A DNA stretch of 5,213 nucleotides from a candidate division SR1 bacterium (GTDB lineage Bacteria > Patescibacteriota > Gracilibacteria > Absconditabacterales > Absconditicoccaceae), in contig SKIU01000011.1 in assembly GCA_007116275.1 (NCBI GenBank), positions 1 through 5,213 on the forward strand, read 5' to 3'. Under the pieces are notes generated by a model that was not told the DNA's origin, searched no databases, and saw only the letters and a list, made by a program, of their open reading frames with translations. Both the position numbers and the translations under genes were made by a program. This document shows positions 1 through 5,139 of the stretch, in pieces. Positions within the stretch are counted from its first letter, which is position 1. Each line of letters begins with the position of its first letter.

Positions 1-69
1 ATATCGCATGGGGAATATGTACTTGGGGATTTGGAAGAAGGAAAACGACTAATTATTGATAATTTATAA
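1..69 (+). CDS. C-terminal end of an unidentified protein (partial)
   Basis: Reading frame 1 is open from the window edge to a TAA at 67-69 and gives 22 residues ending in EEGKRLIIDNL. The fragment is acidic and hydrophilic and ends naturally on a TAA, as the other genes here do. It is too short to assign to a family. In many bacteria the gene before rnpA is rpmH (ribosomal protein L34), but this tail lacks L34's Arg/Lys-rich end, so it is not rpmH. The other two plus-strand frames are also open for much of this short stretch, so the choice of frame rests on the stop position and plausible composition. Confidence 0.35.
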   Translation: MSHGEYVLGDLEEGKRLIIDNL

Positions 70-79
70 TGCCTCCGGC

Positions 80-110
80 GGGTTACTTTTTTCATCGGCA
101 AAAAACACCC
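80..110. repeat. Degenerate hairpin with A-rich tail (intergenic repeat, copy 1)
   Basis: GGGT (80-83) pairs with ACCC (107-110) and TTTTTT (87-92) with AAAAAA (100-105), with an internal mismatch and a short loop. It is followed by AAAAACCTAG (111-120). The same plan, a TTACTTTT-type arm, a loop, a complementary arm, then an A-run and CTAG, recurs at 3425-3466, and a looser form appears around 4741-4822. It could help terminate the upstream gene, but there is no clean T-run after the stem. Confidence 0.4.
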
Positions 111-188
111 AAAAACCTAGTCAATTAAAAACTGGGAGTTTGATTGGTGAACTTACTTAGTCGTAGTAATCTTTCCAGTACTTTTCGT

Positions 189-217
189 TTGACTTGCTTT
201 TGTTACTTTCTTATAGT
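189..217 (+). promoter_or_regulatory. Sigma70-like promoter for rnpA
   Basis: The -35 box TTGACT (189-194) and -10 box TATAGT (212-217) are separated by 17 nt, the optimal spacing, and each box has one mismatch to consensus. Transcription would start near 223-225, giving a leader of only about 22 nt before the rnpA ATG at 247. No Shine-Dalgarno sequence is visible in that leader. The promoter probably drives rnpA and the membrane-protein gene that follows 20 nt later. Confidence 0.6.
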
Positions 218-246
218 TACTTTGCTTTGTCTTTTCATGATTTGAT

Positions 247-657
247 ATGCTCAAACAAGAATATAGATTAACTACTAGGGATGTTCGCTATCTTGTGAAG
301 AAGAGGAACTATTTTGTGCATGATATGTTGGGGATGTACTATGTTCCACAATACCCTAATCGTCAATATAATCAATTTTCTGTCACTATCGGTGTTAATG
401 TCTCAAAAAGTGCGGTGATGAGGCATTTTCTTAAAAGGGTTGTGATGCGTTATGTCGCAGAACATAATCTAATTGAGAAGCAATTTAGGCAATGATATTA
501 TAAATGTTTTTTGATGATTCATAAACCCCAGATACCAGTACTCCAAAAACTTATTGCAAATTCTGATAGAAAAGCTATACAGAGAGTGTTAGAAGCTAAG
601 TTGGATGTTTTTTTTAATCGTTTATATCAGCGTTTATGAGTATCTTCAAGAAAATAA
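247..657 (+). CDS. rnpA: Ribonuclease P protein component
   Basis: This is the protein subunit of RNase P, which binds the catalytic RNA and helps it remove 5' leaders from pre-tRNAs. With UGA read as Gly the gene encodes 136 aa, within the family's usual 110-140. The family core is visible: an N-terminal basic stretch (residues 1-21), the beta segment FSVTIGVNVSKSAV (44-57), the helix R59-x3-K63-R64-VVMR that binds P RNA, and a C-terminal NRLYQRL helix (124-130). Two TGA codons are read through, at 493-495 (Gly83) and 637-639 (Gly131). Stopping at the first would remove the C-terminal third and its conserved helix. ATG 247 is the only ATG in frame after the TAG at 214-216, and it fits the promoter just upstream. 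The family RNR motif is changed here to R59-H60-F61. The gene lies 20 nt before the next gene, so the two probably form an operon. Confidence 0.9.
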
Positions 658-677
658 AGGCATGATTATCATCTTTG

Positions 678-1880
678 ATGTCATCACAACCACAACAAGC
701 AGATAAGGATGAATCTGTTATTTCTTGAGATGTTTCTTCATCTGATGATAAAAAAAATCAACAACATATGCACTGGCATGTGGATACGATGTTGATGGTT
801 AAGTTTTGGTGAGTGTGACTTGCGATAGTTGCTTTAGCATATGTTATTTTCCAATCATTAGATGCTTTATATCTGATTCTTGGTGCATATATTATCTCAA
901 TAGCTTTGGAGTCAGTTATTCTATTTTTCTCATGACGTGGATTGTCTAGATGATTTTCTATATTTCTTTCTTATCTCATCGTTGTGGCTGTATTTTTGTT
1001 ATGATTTATTCTTATAGTTCCTTTTGTCTTTAGTCAAACAGCAGCAATGATAGATATGGTTGTTGCAAGTATTAAATCATTTCAAACTACACTTTCTACT
1101 CAATGACTTGTTGTAATAGTTTCAGATATTAGTTGGTTGCCATGATATGCGAAAGAATATCTTTTAGAGATAGTCAGTGATCCACAGTTTGCGGGAACTA
1201 TACAAAGAGATTTACAAAATAATATATCACAACTTGTTTGATTATGAACAAGCTATGCTCAAGATATCGGTAATATTGCTGTTAATGTTATTACAGGATT
1301 TTTCTCTCTATTAGCACAATTAGTTATTGTTATTACGCTTGCAGTCTTTTTCTCTATAGAGAAGAAAATAGTTATGAGATTTGTTGCCTGATTGTCAGGA
1401 AAGTCTGATTATGACTATATGTATGCAAAATTAGATAGAATTTATAAGAGGCTCTGATTACGATTAAGATGACAGACTATTGTCTGTTTTAGTGTAGGTT
1501 TGTCGGTATTTATTGTCCTGTATATATTAAGTTTATTTTGATTTGCTTTGCCAAGTATTGGATCACTTGCTATTATTGCCTGAGTGACAAACTTCATTCC
1601 ATACTTGGGGCCATTCTTGTGAGGGATACCTGCTTTGTTACTTGCAGCAGTTAATTTTGGTTGGTGGGGAATCGTTGTGGTATTTTTAGCATATGCAGTT
1701 ATACAGCAACTTGAGAGTTCTTTTTTAACCCCTTATGTTATGCATAAGACTGTTGGCATTAGTCCATTGCTTGTCCTTATTTCCTTGATAGTGTGATGAT
1801 TGGTTATGTGATTTGTTGGTATCGTTCTTGCTGTACCGATAGCAGTTATTGTTAGTATGGTATATGGAGATGATACATAA
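678..1880 (+). CDS. AI-2E family transporter (PerM/YhhT-like membrane protein)
   Basis: This is a 400-aa polytopic inner-membrane protein of the AI-2E exporter/PerM family, whose members export small molecules or exchange Na+/H+; the substrate cannot be told from sequence. A hydrophilic tail (1-35, Gln/Asp/Ser-rich) is followed by membrane segments at about 40-60, 63-84, 93-118, 200-225, 267-290, 294-325, 329-345 and 363-395. Residues 120-195 form the extra-membrane region typical of the family. Two signatures are clear: NFIPYLGPFLGG followed by IPA (305-319), and ESSFLTPYV...GISPLLVL...GFVGIVLAVP (346-387). It contains 19 in-frame TGA codons against 15 GGN glycines, including Gly315 in the first signature (1620-1622). 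Under the standard code no substantial ORF would be seen here. ATG 678 gives the normal family length; the AAGG at 657-660 is too far away to be a standard ribosome binding site. It stops at TAA. Confidence 0.93.
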
Positions 1881-1921
1881 TGCGTGTTTATTTTTGTTGT
1901 AGTGTTGTTTTGTTAGATTTC

Positions 1922-1949
1922 TTTACTTTGTCGTCTGTTTTCTTATAGT
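1922..1949 (+). promoter_or_regulatory. Candidate promoter for murF
   Basis: TTTACT (1922-1927) and TATAGT (1944-1949) are 16 nt apart. The -10 box and its lead-in, TTTCTTATAGT-like, are nearly the same as at the rnpA promoter (TTTCTTATAGTTA versus TTTTCTTATAGTAA). The distance from -10 to the ATG is exactly 29 nt in both. The -35 box is weak (4 of 6 matches). The 98-nt gap after the previous gene leaves room for independent transcription. Confidence 0.45.
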
Positions 1950-1978
1950 AAGACCTGTTTCATCTTTTTTTGCGAATC

Positions 1979-3337
1979 ATGAAAAAGAAAGTCTTACATC
2001 GATATTATCTCTTGCTTGCTCGTATGGCAAAAAGATATATCAATCGTCACAATCCCCTTATTATTGGTATTAATGGAAGTGTATGAAAGACATCTTGTAG
2101 GATGATCGTTGCACAGACCTTAGAGAAATTTTTACCTCATAAAAGAGTCTATACATCACCAAAGAATTTTAACGGTGAGTTGTGATTGTCGTTATCTATC
2201 TTTGCGATAGATAGCTTTTTGCCAAGAGTCTATGATTTTTTGTATGCTTTTTTTCATGCATTCCATCTTGCTTTTATTAGTAGGAGCTGTCCTTATGATA
2301 TATTAATCTTGGAATATGGAATTGATCGTCCTGGAGAGATGGATTTTCTTTTGGATATAGTACAACCAGATATTGGTATCTTTACAGCTTTGGACAGCGT
2401 GCATAGTGAACAGTTTGGTGATCCAACGGCTATTGCAGAGGAAGAAATTAAAATGATATTAGCAACCAAAGAAACTGCTTTTTTGAATAGCAATGATAGT
2501 TATGCTATGCAATTGTCTCCGCGTATAGATATTGAGCAGTTTTTCTATCAGACGGAATGATATGATAGCAATGCAGATATTCGTATGGAGAATGAGCTGT
2601 TTGTCTATGATGAAGATGTCTATGTGACTTTTGATTTGTTTGTAAAACAAACTAAAACAACAATAAAAACGAATATGATTGGGAAGGCTCACAATGGTTA
2701 TGTAGGTGTTGCATTGACTATAGCTGATATGCTTTTGTATAAATATGACAATAAAAATATACTTGCTGATTTGGATGCTATTAGGATGGAGTACGAGTTA
2801 CAGCCATGAAGATTGAGTATATTTCCTGGTTACATGAATAGTGTTATTGTGGATGGTACGTATAATGCATCTCCACGTAGTGTAAAGAAAATACTGAGTA
2901 CTGCACATCTTTTGAAACAGCAATTATATCCTGATCACAAAGTTGTGGCTATTATTGGTGATATGAGGGAGTTGTGAGATTTTGCTGAACAAGAGCACAG
3001 GCAGATAGTTTCTTATATTCAATGAGTTGCAGATAGAGTGTTTCTTGTAGGGGATATGGTACAGCATACCTATGACGAATTGGTAAAGATATGATTTGAT
3101 ATGCAGACGGTTACGCAGTATCGTTCATCATCGCGTGCTGGTGATGATCTGAGAGCATTGATACAAGAAAGTGATGATAATTATGTTTTGGTTTTTAAGG
3201 GTAGTCAAAATACTATATTTCTGGAAGAATCTATCAAACAGGTCTTAGCCGATCCTGCTGATGTGGTTAAATTGCCTAGGCAGTGAAAGTGGTGGTCTGA
3301 TAAAAAGCAAGCGTTTTTTGATAGTATAGAAGAGTAG
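1979..3337 (+). CDS. murF: UDP-N-acetylmuramoyl-tripeptide--D-alanyl-D-alanine ligase (MurF-type Mur ligase)
   Basis: MurF is the cytoplasmic ATP-dependent ligase that adds D-Ala-D-Ala to UDP-MurNAc-tripeptide, the last soluble step of the muropeptide precursor. The 452-aa product shows, in order: P-loop GINGSVGKTS (30-39); SPKNFNGELG (60-69), the MurF NxNN...G region; EYGIDRPGE (112-120); an H-S-E-Q-F-G segment like the family HxExFG; DGTYNASP (292-299), the MurF D-x-YNA-x-P signature; GDMRELG (327-333) with His340; and KGSQ (407-410). Eight TGA codons encode glycine, including Gly36 of the P-loop (2084-2086) and Gly333 of ELG (2975-2977). The usual N-terminal substrate domain is missing, since the P-loop begins near residue 30 instead of about 107 in E. 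coli MurF. The length is partly made up by an aromatic-rich insert at about 72-105. As I recall, this shape is common in CPR MurF-like proteins. The start ATG 1979 fits the promoter spacing; the stop is TAG. Confidence 0.92.
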
Positions 3338-3355
3338 TTTATATTTTTTCTTTGT

Positions 3356-3384
3356 GGTATCAGTATCTCCGGGATCCTTTTTTT
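3356..3384 (+). terminator. Weak Rho-independent terminator candidate after murF
   Basis: GG-ATC (3356-3361, with one bulged T) pairs with GATCC (3373-3377) around an 11-nt loop, followed by seven Ts (3378-3384). It lies 19 nt past the murF stop. The stem is short, so the T-run and position carry most of the support. Confidence 0.35.
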
Positions 3385-3424
3385 ATATTGCTATAATATT
3401 AAAAGAATGATTTATTATTATTTC

Positions 3425-3466
3425 TTTGTACTTTTGTCATGATACAAAAGTACCAAAAAATCTAGG
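3425..3466. repeat. Perfect hairpin plus A-run and TCTAGG (intergenic repeat, copy 2)
   Basis: GTACTTTTGT (3428-3437) and ACAAAAGTAC (3444-3453) form a perfect 10-bp stem with a 6-nt CATGAT loop; two further T-A pairs follow after one mismatch. The right arm runs into AAAAAATCTAGG. Related sequence lies at 80-120 and 4800-4822. Perfect pairing in an otherwise degenerate region suggests the structure is selected or recently copied. Confidence 0.6.
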
Positions 3467-3532
3467 ACTTTACAGTCTTCTGTTTGGTTTGTTATTTGTT
3501 TTGTGTATACGAACAATCCTCCTTCCCATCCC

Positions 3533-3568
3533 GCACCAATTACCTTTTTTTTTCGCAATAATTGGTGC
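3533..3568. repeat. 10-bp inverted repeat with T-rich loop
   Basis: GCACCAATTA (3533-3542) and TAATTGGTGC (3559-3568) are perfect reverse complements around a 16-nt loop containing a run of nine Ts. Outside, CCC (3530-3532) can pair with GGG (3574-3576) if TGCAC in the right arm bulges out. No T-run follows the stem on the plus strand, so it is not a standard terminator. Confidence 0.55.
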
Positions 3569-3660
3569 TGCACGGGACCCAGTCGGATTGTTTAGTTGTA
3601 TATTGCTTTCATATTATTTATTTGTGATTCAGACAGTGTAAAGTCCGGGTTATGGATTAT

Positions 3661-3678
3661 ATTTTTGCCATTTGTAGC
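3661..3678 (+). repeat. Short repeat module TTTTTGCCATTTGTAGC
   Basis: This module resembles the two direct repeats after the CBS gene (4713-4734 and 4745-4766), which read TTTTTGTCATTGCTAC and TTTTTGCCATTGTTAC. It lies in the same orientation and, like them, upstream of a GCGTTTTG...GATTGGCTAG module. Confidence 0.35.
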
Positions 3679-3704
3679 TTTTCAGCCATCCTTTCGGGAG
3701 GCCG

Positions 3705-3749
3705 GCGTTTTGTGTATCGACTGTTTACTTCAGATTGGCTAGTGTTATT
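3705..3749 (+). repeat. 45-nt repeat module GCGTTTTG...GATTGGCTAG (copy upstream of the CBS gene)
   Basis: It aligns over about 45 nt with 4966-5010. Both begin with GCGTTTTG, contain TGTTTAC near the middle and GATTGGCTAG about 10 nt later, and end with TTATT; the part between GCGTTTTG and TGTTTAC is less conserved. The two copies are in direct orientation on either side of the CBS-domain gene. Confidence 0.5.
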
Positions 3750-3782
3750 CTTTGTTACATACAATCTAAAGTCTGTATATAT

Positions 3783-3811
3783 TTGCAATTTTTGGGGTTT
3801 GTGGATATACT
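3783..3811 (+). promoter_or_regulatory. Sigma70-like promoter for the CBS-domain gene
   Basis: TTGCAA (3783-3788) and TATACT (3806-3811) are 17 nt apart. Transcription would start near 3817-3819, so a GTG start at 3815 is unlikely and ATG 3842 gets a leader of about 24 nt, close to those of rnpA and murF. This spacing was used to choose the start codon. Confidence 0.5.
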
Positions 3812-3841
3812 TAGGTGTATTTATTTTTTCCTGTGATGGGT

Positions 3842-4597
3842 ATGGAGGAGTTGGAATTGCAAGTAATAGAAGATAATACTATGGAGTATCTTGCGTTGTT
3901 TAATGCTATAGATAAGCATTTGGATAAGGTTTTAGGTGTCGATATATTTTTGCCTTTTAATGAGAAGGTGAAGCGTCTTGCTCATGGTACTTATACGATT
4001 TCTTGGTTTGTAAAGATACATCAGTATCAACTCAAATATTTTGGAGAATTGAGAAATCATATCACTCATGGTATCAAGCAACATGGACATACGATGGCCT
4101 ATCCAAGTAGTTATGCTATCAAAAAACTGCAACATTTTAGAGATGCTATCTTGGAGCCGCCGAGAGCTATTGATGTTTTTGCGAAAAAAGTGTATGTCTG
4201 TCGTGATACAGATATATTTACTGATGTTTTATATACTATGCATGAGCATGGTTATACACATGTCCCTGTTTATGATGGGAAAAATCACTTTGTTGGTGTC
4301 TTGACTGAATGATTGGTGTTGCAGTGGTTGGCTGAGCATGTATCCAGTAGTGGAACAGTTTCTATAGATGGTGCTATCATCAAGGAGTTACCGTTGAAAT
4401 ATAATAACAATGACTATCTATTTGTATCCAAAAAGAAAAATATCTATGAAATAGATCAGGTTTTTACGTTTAGAAGGCAGGAACAAAAGAGATTGGGTGC
4501 TATTTTTGTTACTGAGCATGGGAAAAGTACAGAAAAAATACTTGGTATCGTCACTGGTGGAGATGTTGCGTTGGTGGATACGTATGTGATACATTAA
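3842..4597 (+). CDS. Two-domain protein: N-terminal HEPN-like helical domain plus CBS pair
   Basis: The product is a soluble protein of about 251 aa without signal peptide or membrane segment. Residues 14-105 look all-helical and contain ELRNHITH (69-76), which holds R71-N-x3-H76. This fits the Rx4-6H motif, with a polar residue after Arg, that marks HEPN domains, many of which are RNases. The EPP (105-107) linker leads into CBS 1 (about 108-170), with HVPVYDG and FVGVLTEG, and CBS 2 (about 178-248), with GAIFV and ILGIVTGGD. CBS pairs (Bateman modules) usually bind adenine nucleotides and control an attached domain. Family members as I recall them carry LRNAIVH at the same place. One TGA (4310-4312, Gly157) lies in the CBS VLTEG turn. 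ATG 3842 suits the promoter; ATG 3836, TTG 3857 (6 nt after a GGAGGAG at 3844-3850) and ATG 3881 are alternatives. Nuclease activity is an inference. Confidence 0.75.
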
Positions 4598-4611
4598 AGT
4601 ATAAAAGTATC

Positions 4612-4648
4612 CGTCATTGCGAGGAATGCAATGACGAAGCAATCCAGG
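4612..4648 (+). repeat. GTCATTGCGAGG-type hairpin repeat
   Basis: CGTCATTGC (4612-4620) and GCAATGACG (4628-4636) form a perfect 9-bp stem with a 7-nt GAGGAAT loop, followed by AAGCAATCCAGG. It lies 15 nt after the CBS-gene stop and could stall or end transcription, though no T-run follows. From memory, repeats with this wording are dispersed in several unrelated bacterial genomes. Confidence 0.7.
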
Positions 4649-4659
4649 CCATTATATTT

Positions 4660-4690
4660 GTCATTCTAAGCAGAGCGAAGAATCCAGGAT
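4660..4690 (+). repeat. GTCATTCT...GAATCCAGGAT element
   Basis: It starts with GTCATTCT and ends with CGAAGAATCCAGGA, sharing its ends with the element at 4612-4648. A longer reverse-complement copy lies at 5078-5117. ATTCT near the start can pair with AGAAT near the end, giving a weak hairpin. Confidence 0.6.
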
Positions 4691-4712
4691 TACATAATAA
4701 TTTGTTTTTGTT

Positions 4713-4766
4713 CTTTTTGTCATTGCTACAAAACATTTCCCTTACTTTTTGCCATTGTTACAATAC
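4713..4766 (+). repeat. 22-nt direct repeat, two copies 32 nt apart
   Basis: 4713-4734 and 4745-4766 match at 19 of 22 positions: CTTTTTGTCATTGCTACA and CTTTTTGCCATTGTTACA, then AAAC versus ATAC. A third, weaker relative is at 3661-3678. The arms also resemble the left arms of the hairpin repeats at 80 and 3428. Confidence 0.5.
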
Positions 4767-4799
4767 CCCGAGGGCACTTCCTCGCTAGCGATCAGGGCG

Positions 4800-4822
4800 A
4801 AAGTAGCAAAAAAAATCTAGCG
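4800..4822 (+). repeat. AAAGTAGC, A-run, TCTAG motif (intergenic repeat, copy 3)
   Basis: AAAGTAGC (4800-4807), eight As, then TCTAGCG closely match 3447-3466 (AAAGTACC, six As, TCTAGG). The matching left arm, TTACTTTTTGCC (4742-4753), is separated from it by about 45 nt carrying the CGAGG/CCTCG hairpin, as if the loop had been enlarged. Confidence 0.45.
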
Positions 4823-4866
4823 AAAACAAACCCTGCCTACCGGCAGGCAGGCGCAAGTGTTTTCGC
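4820..4866. repeat. Nested two-stem hairpin with CCTGCCT core
   Basis: The outer stem GCGAAAACA (4820-4828) / TGTTTTCGC (4858-4866) is a perfect 9 bp. Inside it CCTGCCT (4832-4838) pairs with AGGCAGG (4845-4851) around ACCGGC. The GC-rich core stands out from the AT-rich surroundings and is one base away from a 20-bp perfect palindrome. Confidence 0.65.
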
Positions 4867-4965
4867 AAACTTGAAGTCAATTTCCGCTTTTCAGCGTTTC
4901 GCGTGTGCATTGTATTCTATAGATTGACTGCCTCTTTTCCTGTTTTTTTTGTGCACAATTTTCTA

Positions 4966-5010
4966 GCGTTTTGCGGTTGGTTTGTTTACATTGGATTGGC
5001 TAGACTTATT
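4966..5010 (+). repeat. 45-nt repeat module GCGTTTTG...GATTGGCTAG (copy downstream of the CBS gene)
   Basis: This is the direct-orientation partner of 3705-3749, sharing GCGTTTTG, TGTTTAC, GATTGGCTAG and TTATT in the same order and with almost the same spacing. Confidence 0.5.
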
Positions 5011-5077
5011 TTTAGATTAAGACAGTTTGGAGGTTTTGTTATTTAGTTTTGTCATCTCGGCCTTTAGTTTTTGATTT

Positions 5078-5117
5078 CCTGGATTCTTCGTTTCGTTTCA
5101 CTACACTCAGAATGACG
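5078..5117 (-). repeat. Reverse-complement copy of the GTCATTCT...GAATCCAGG element
   Basis: Read on the minus strand it begins CGTCATTCTGAG and ends CGAAGAATCCAGG, matching 4660-4688 at both ends but with a longer middle. The two lie in inverted orientation about 390 nt apart and enclose most of the spacer's other repeats. It ends 22 nt before the start of the last gene. Confidence 0.6.
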
Positions 5118-5139
5118 ATTTTTATATTTTTCTATTTGT

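Larger units (their letters stand above)
3338..3841. other. Gene-free 504-nt spacer with hairpins and repeat modules
   Basis: No convincing gene lies here under either genetic code. Short open frames at 3426-3641 and 3652-3876 run through hairpins and the promoter, show no family signature, and use GC-rich codons unlike the neighbours. In order the stretch holds a weak terminator-like hairpin after murF, a TATAAT hexamer at 3392-3397 with no good -35 box, a perfect 10-bp hairpin (3428-3453), a second 10-bp hairpin (3533-3568), two modules shared with the spacer after the CBS gene (3661-3678 and 3705-3749), and the CBS-gene promoter. Confidence 0.7.
4598..5139. other. Gene-free 542-nt spacer packed with repeats
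   Basis: No gene is supported here. In order it holds a 9-bp hairpin repeat of the GTCATTGCGAGG type, a related GTCATTCT...GAATCCAGG element, a 22-nt direct repeat, a CGAGG/CCTCG hairpin (4769-4784) with an adjoining CGCTAGCG palindrome (4783-4790), copy 3 of the A-run/TCTAG motif, a nested hairpin, a TTGTGCACAA palindrome (4949-4958), the 45-nt module shared with 3705-3749, and a reversed GAATCCAGG element just before the last gene. No promoter with good boxes was found for that last gene. Confidence 0.7.

Noticed and set aside
237..266. Tiny upstream frame (ATG 237) overlapping the rnpA start
   Set aside because: Nine codons without a ribosome binding site; nothing beyond chance supports a leader peptide.
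2293..2692. Minus-strand open frames inside murF
   Set aside because: They are antisense shadows of a gene with strong MurF motifs on the plus strand.
247..3337. Reading the TGA interruptions as pseudogenes, frameshifts or selenocysteine sites
   Set aside because: Frame is kept across every TGA, conserved motifs continue on both sides, the codons fall at Gly positions, and no SECIS-like context is needed to explain thirty sites.
3392..3397. TATAAT hexamer as a promoter
   Set aside because: There is no -35 box at a suitable distance and it lies about 445 nt before the next gene, which has a better promoter of its own.
3426..3641. Open frame of 71 codons
   Set aside because: It starts inside the 3425-3466 hairpin, crosses the 3533-3568 hairpin, and shows no recognisable domain.
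3815..3841. GTG start extending the CBS protein by nine residues
   Set aside because: It lies at or before the predicted transcription start and adds a non-conserved hydrophobic MYLFFPVMG-type tail.
3652..3876. Open frame of 74 codons
   Set aside because: It overlaps repeat modules, the promoter and the start of the CBS gene, and uses codons unlike the real genes nearby.
3932..4642. Minus-strand and alternate-frame open frames inside the CBS gene
   Set aside because: They are shadows; the plus frame carries clear CBS motifs and a family-like N-terminal domain.
4598..5139. CRISPR array
   Set aside because: Repeats are varied, degenerate and unevenly spaced, with no regular repeat-spacer pattern or cas gene.
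3338..5139. tRNA or other structured RNA gene in the spacers, including a tRNA-Gly(UCA)
   Set aside because: No T-arm GGTTCGAATCC-like sequence or cloverleaf pairing was found; the hairpins look like dispersed repeats.
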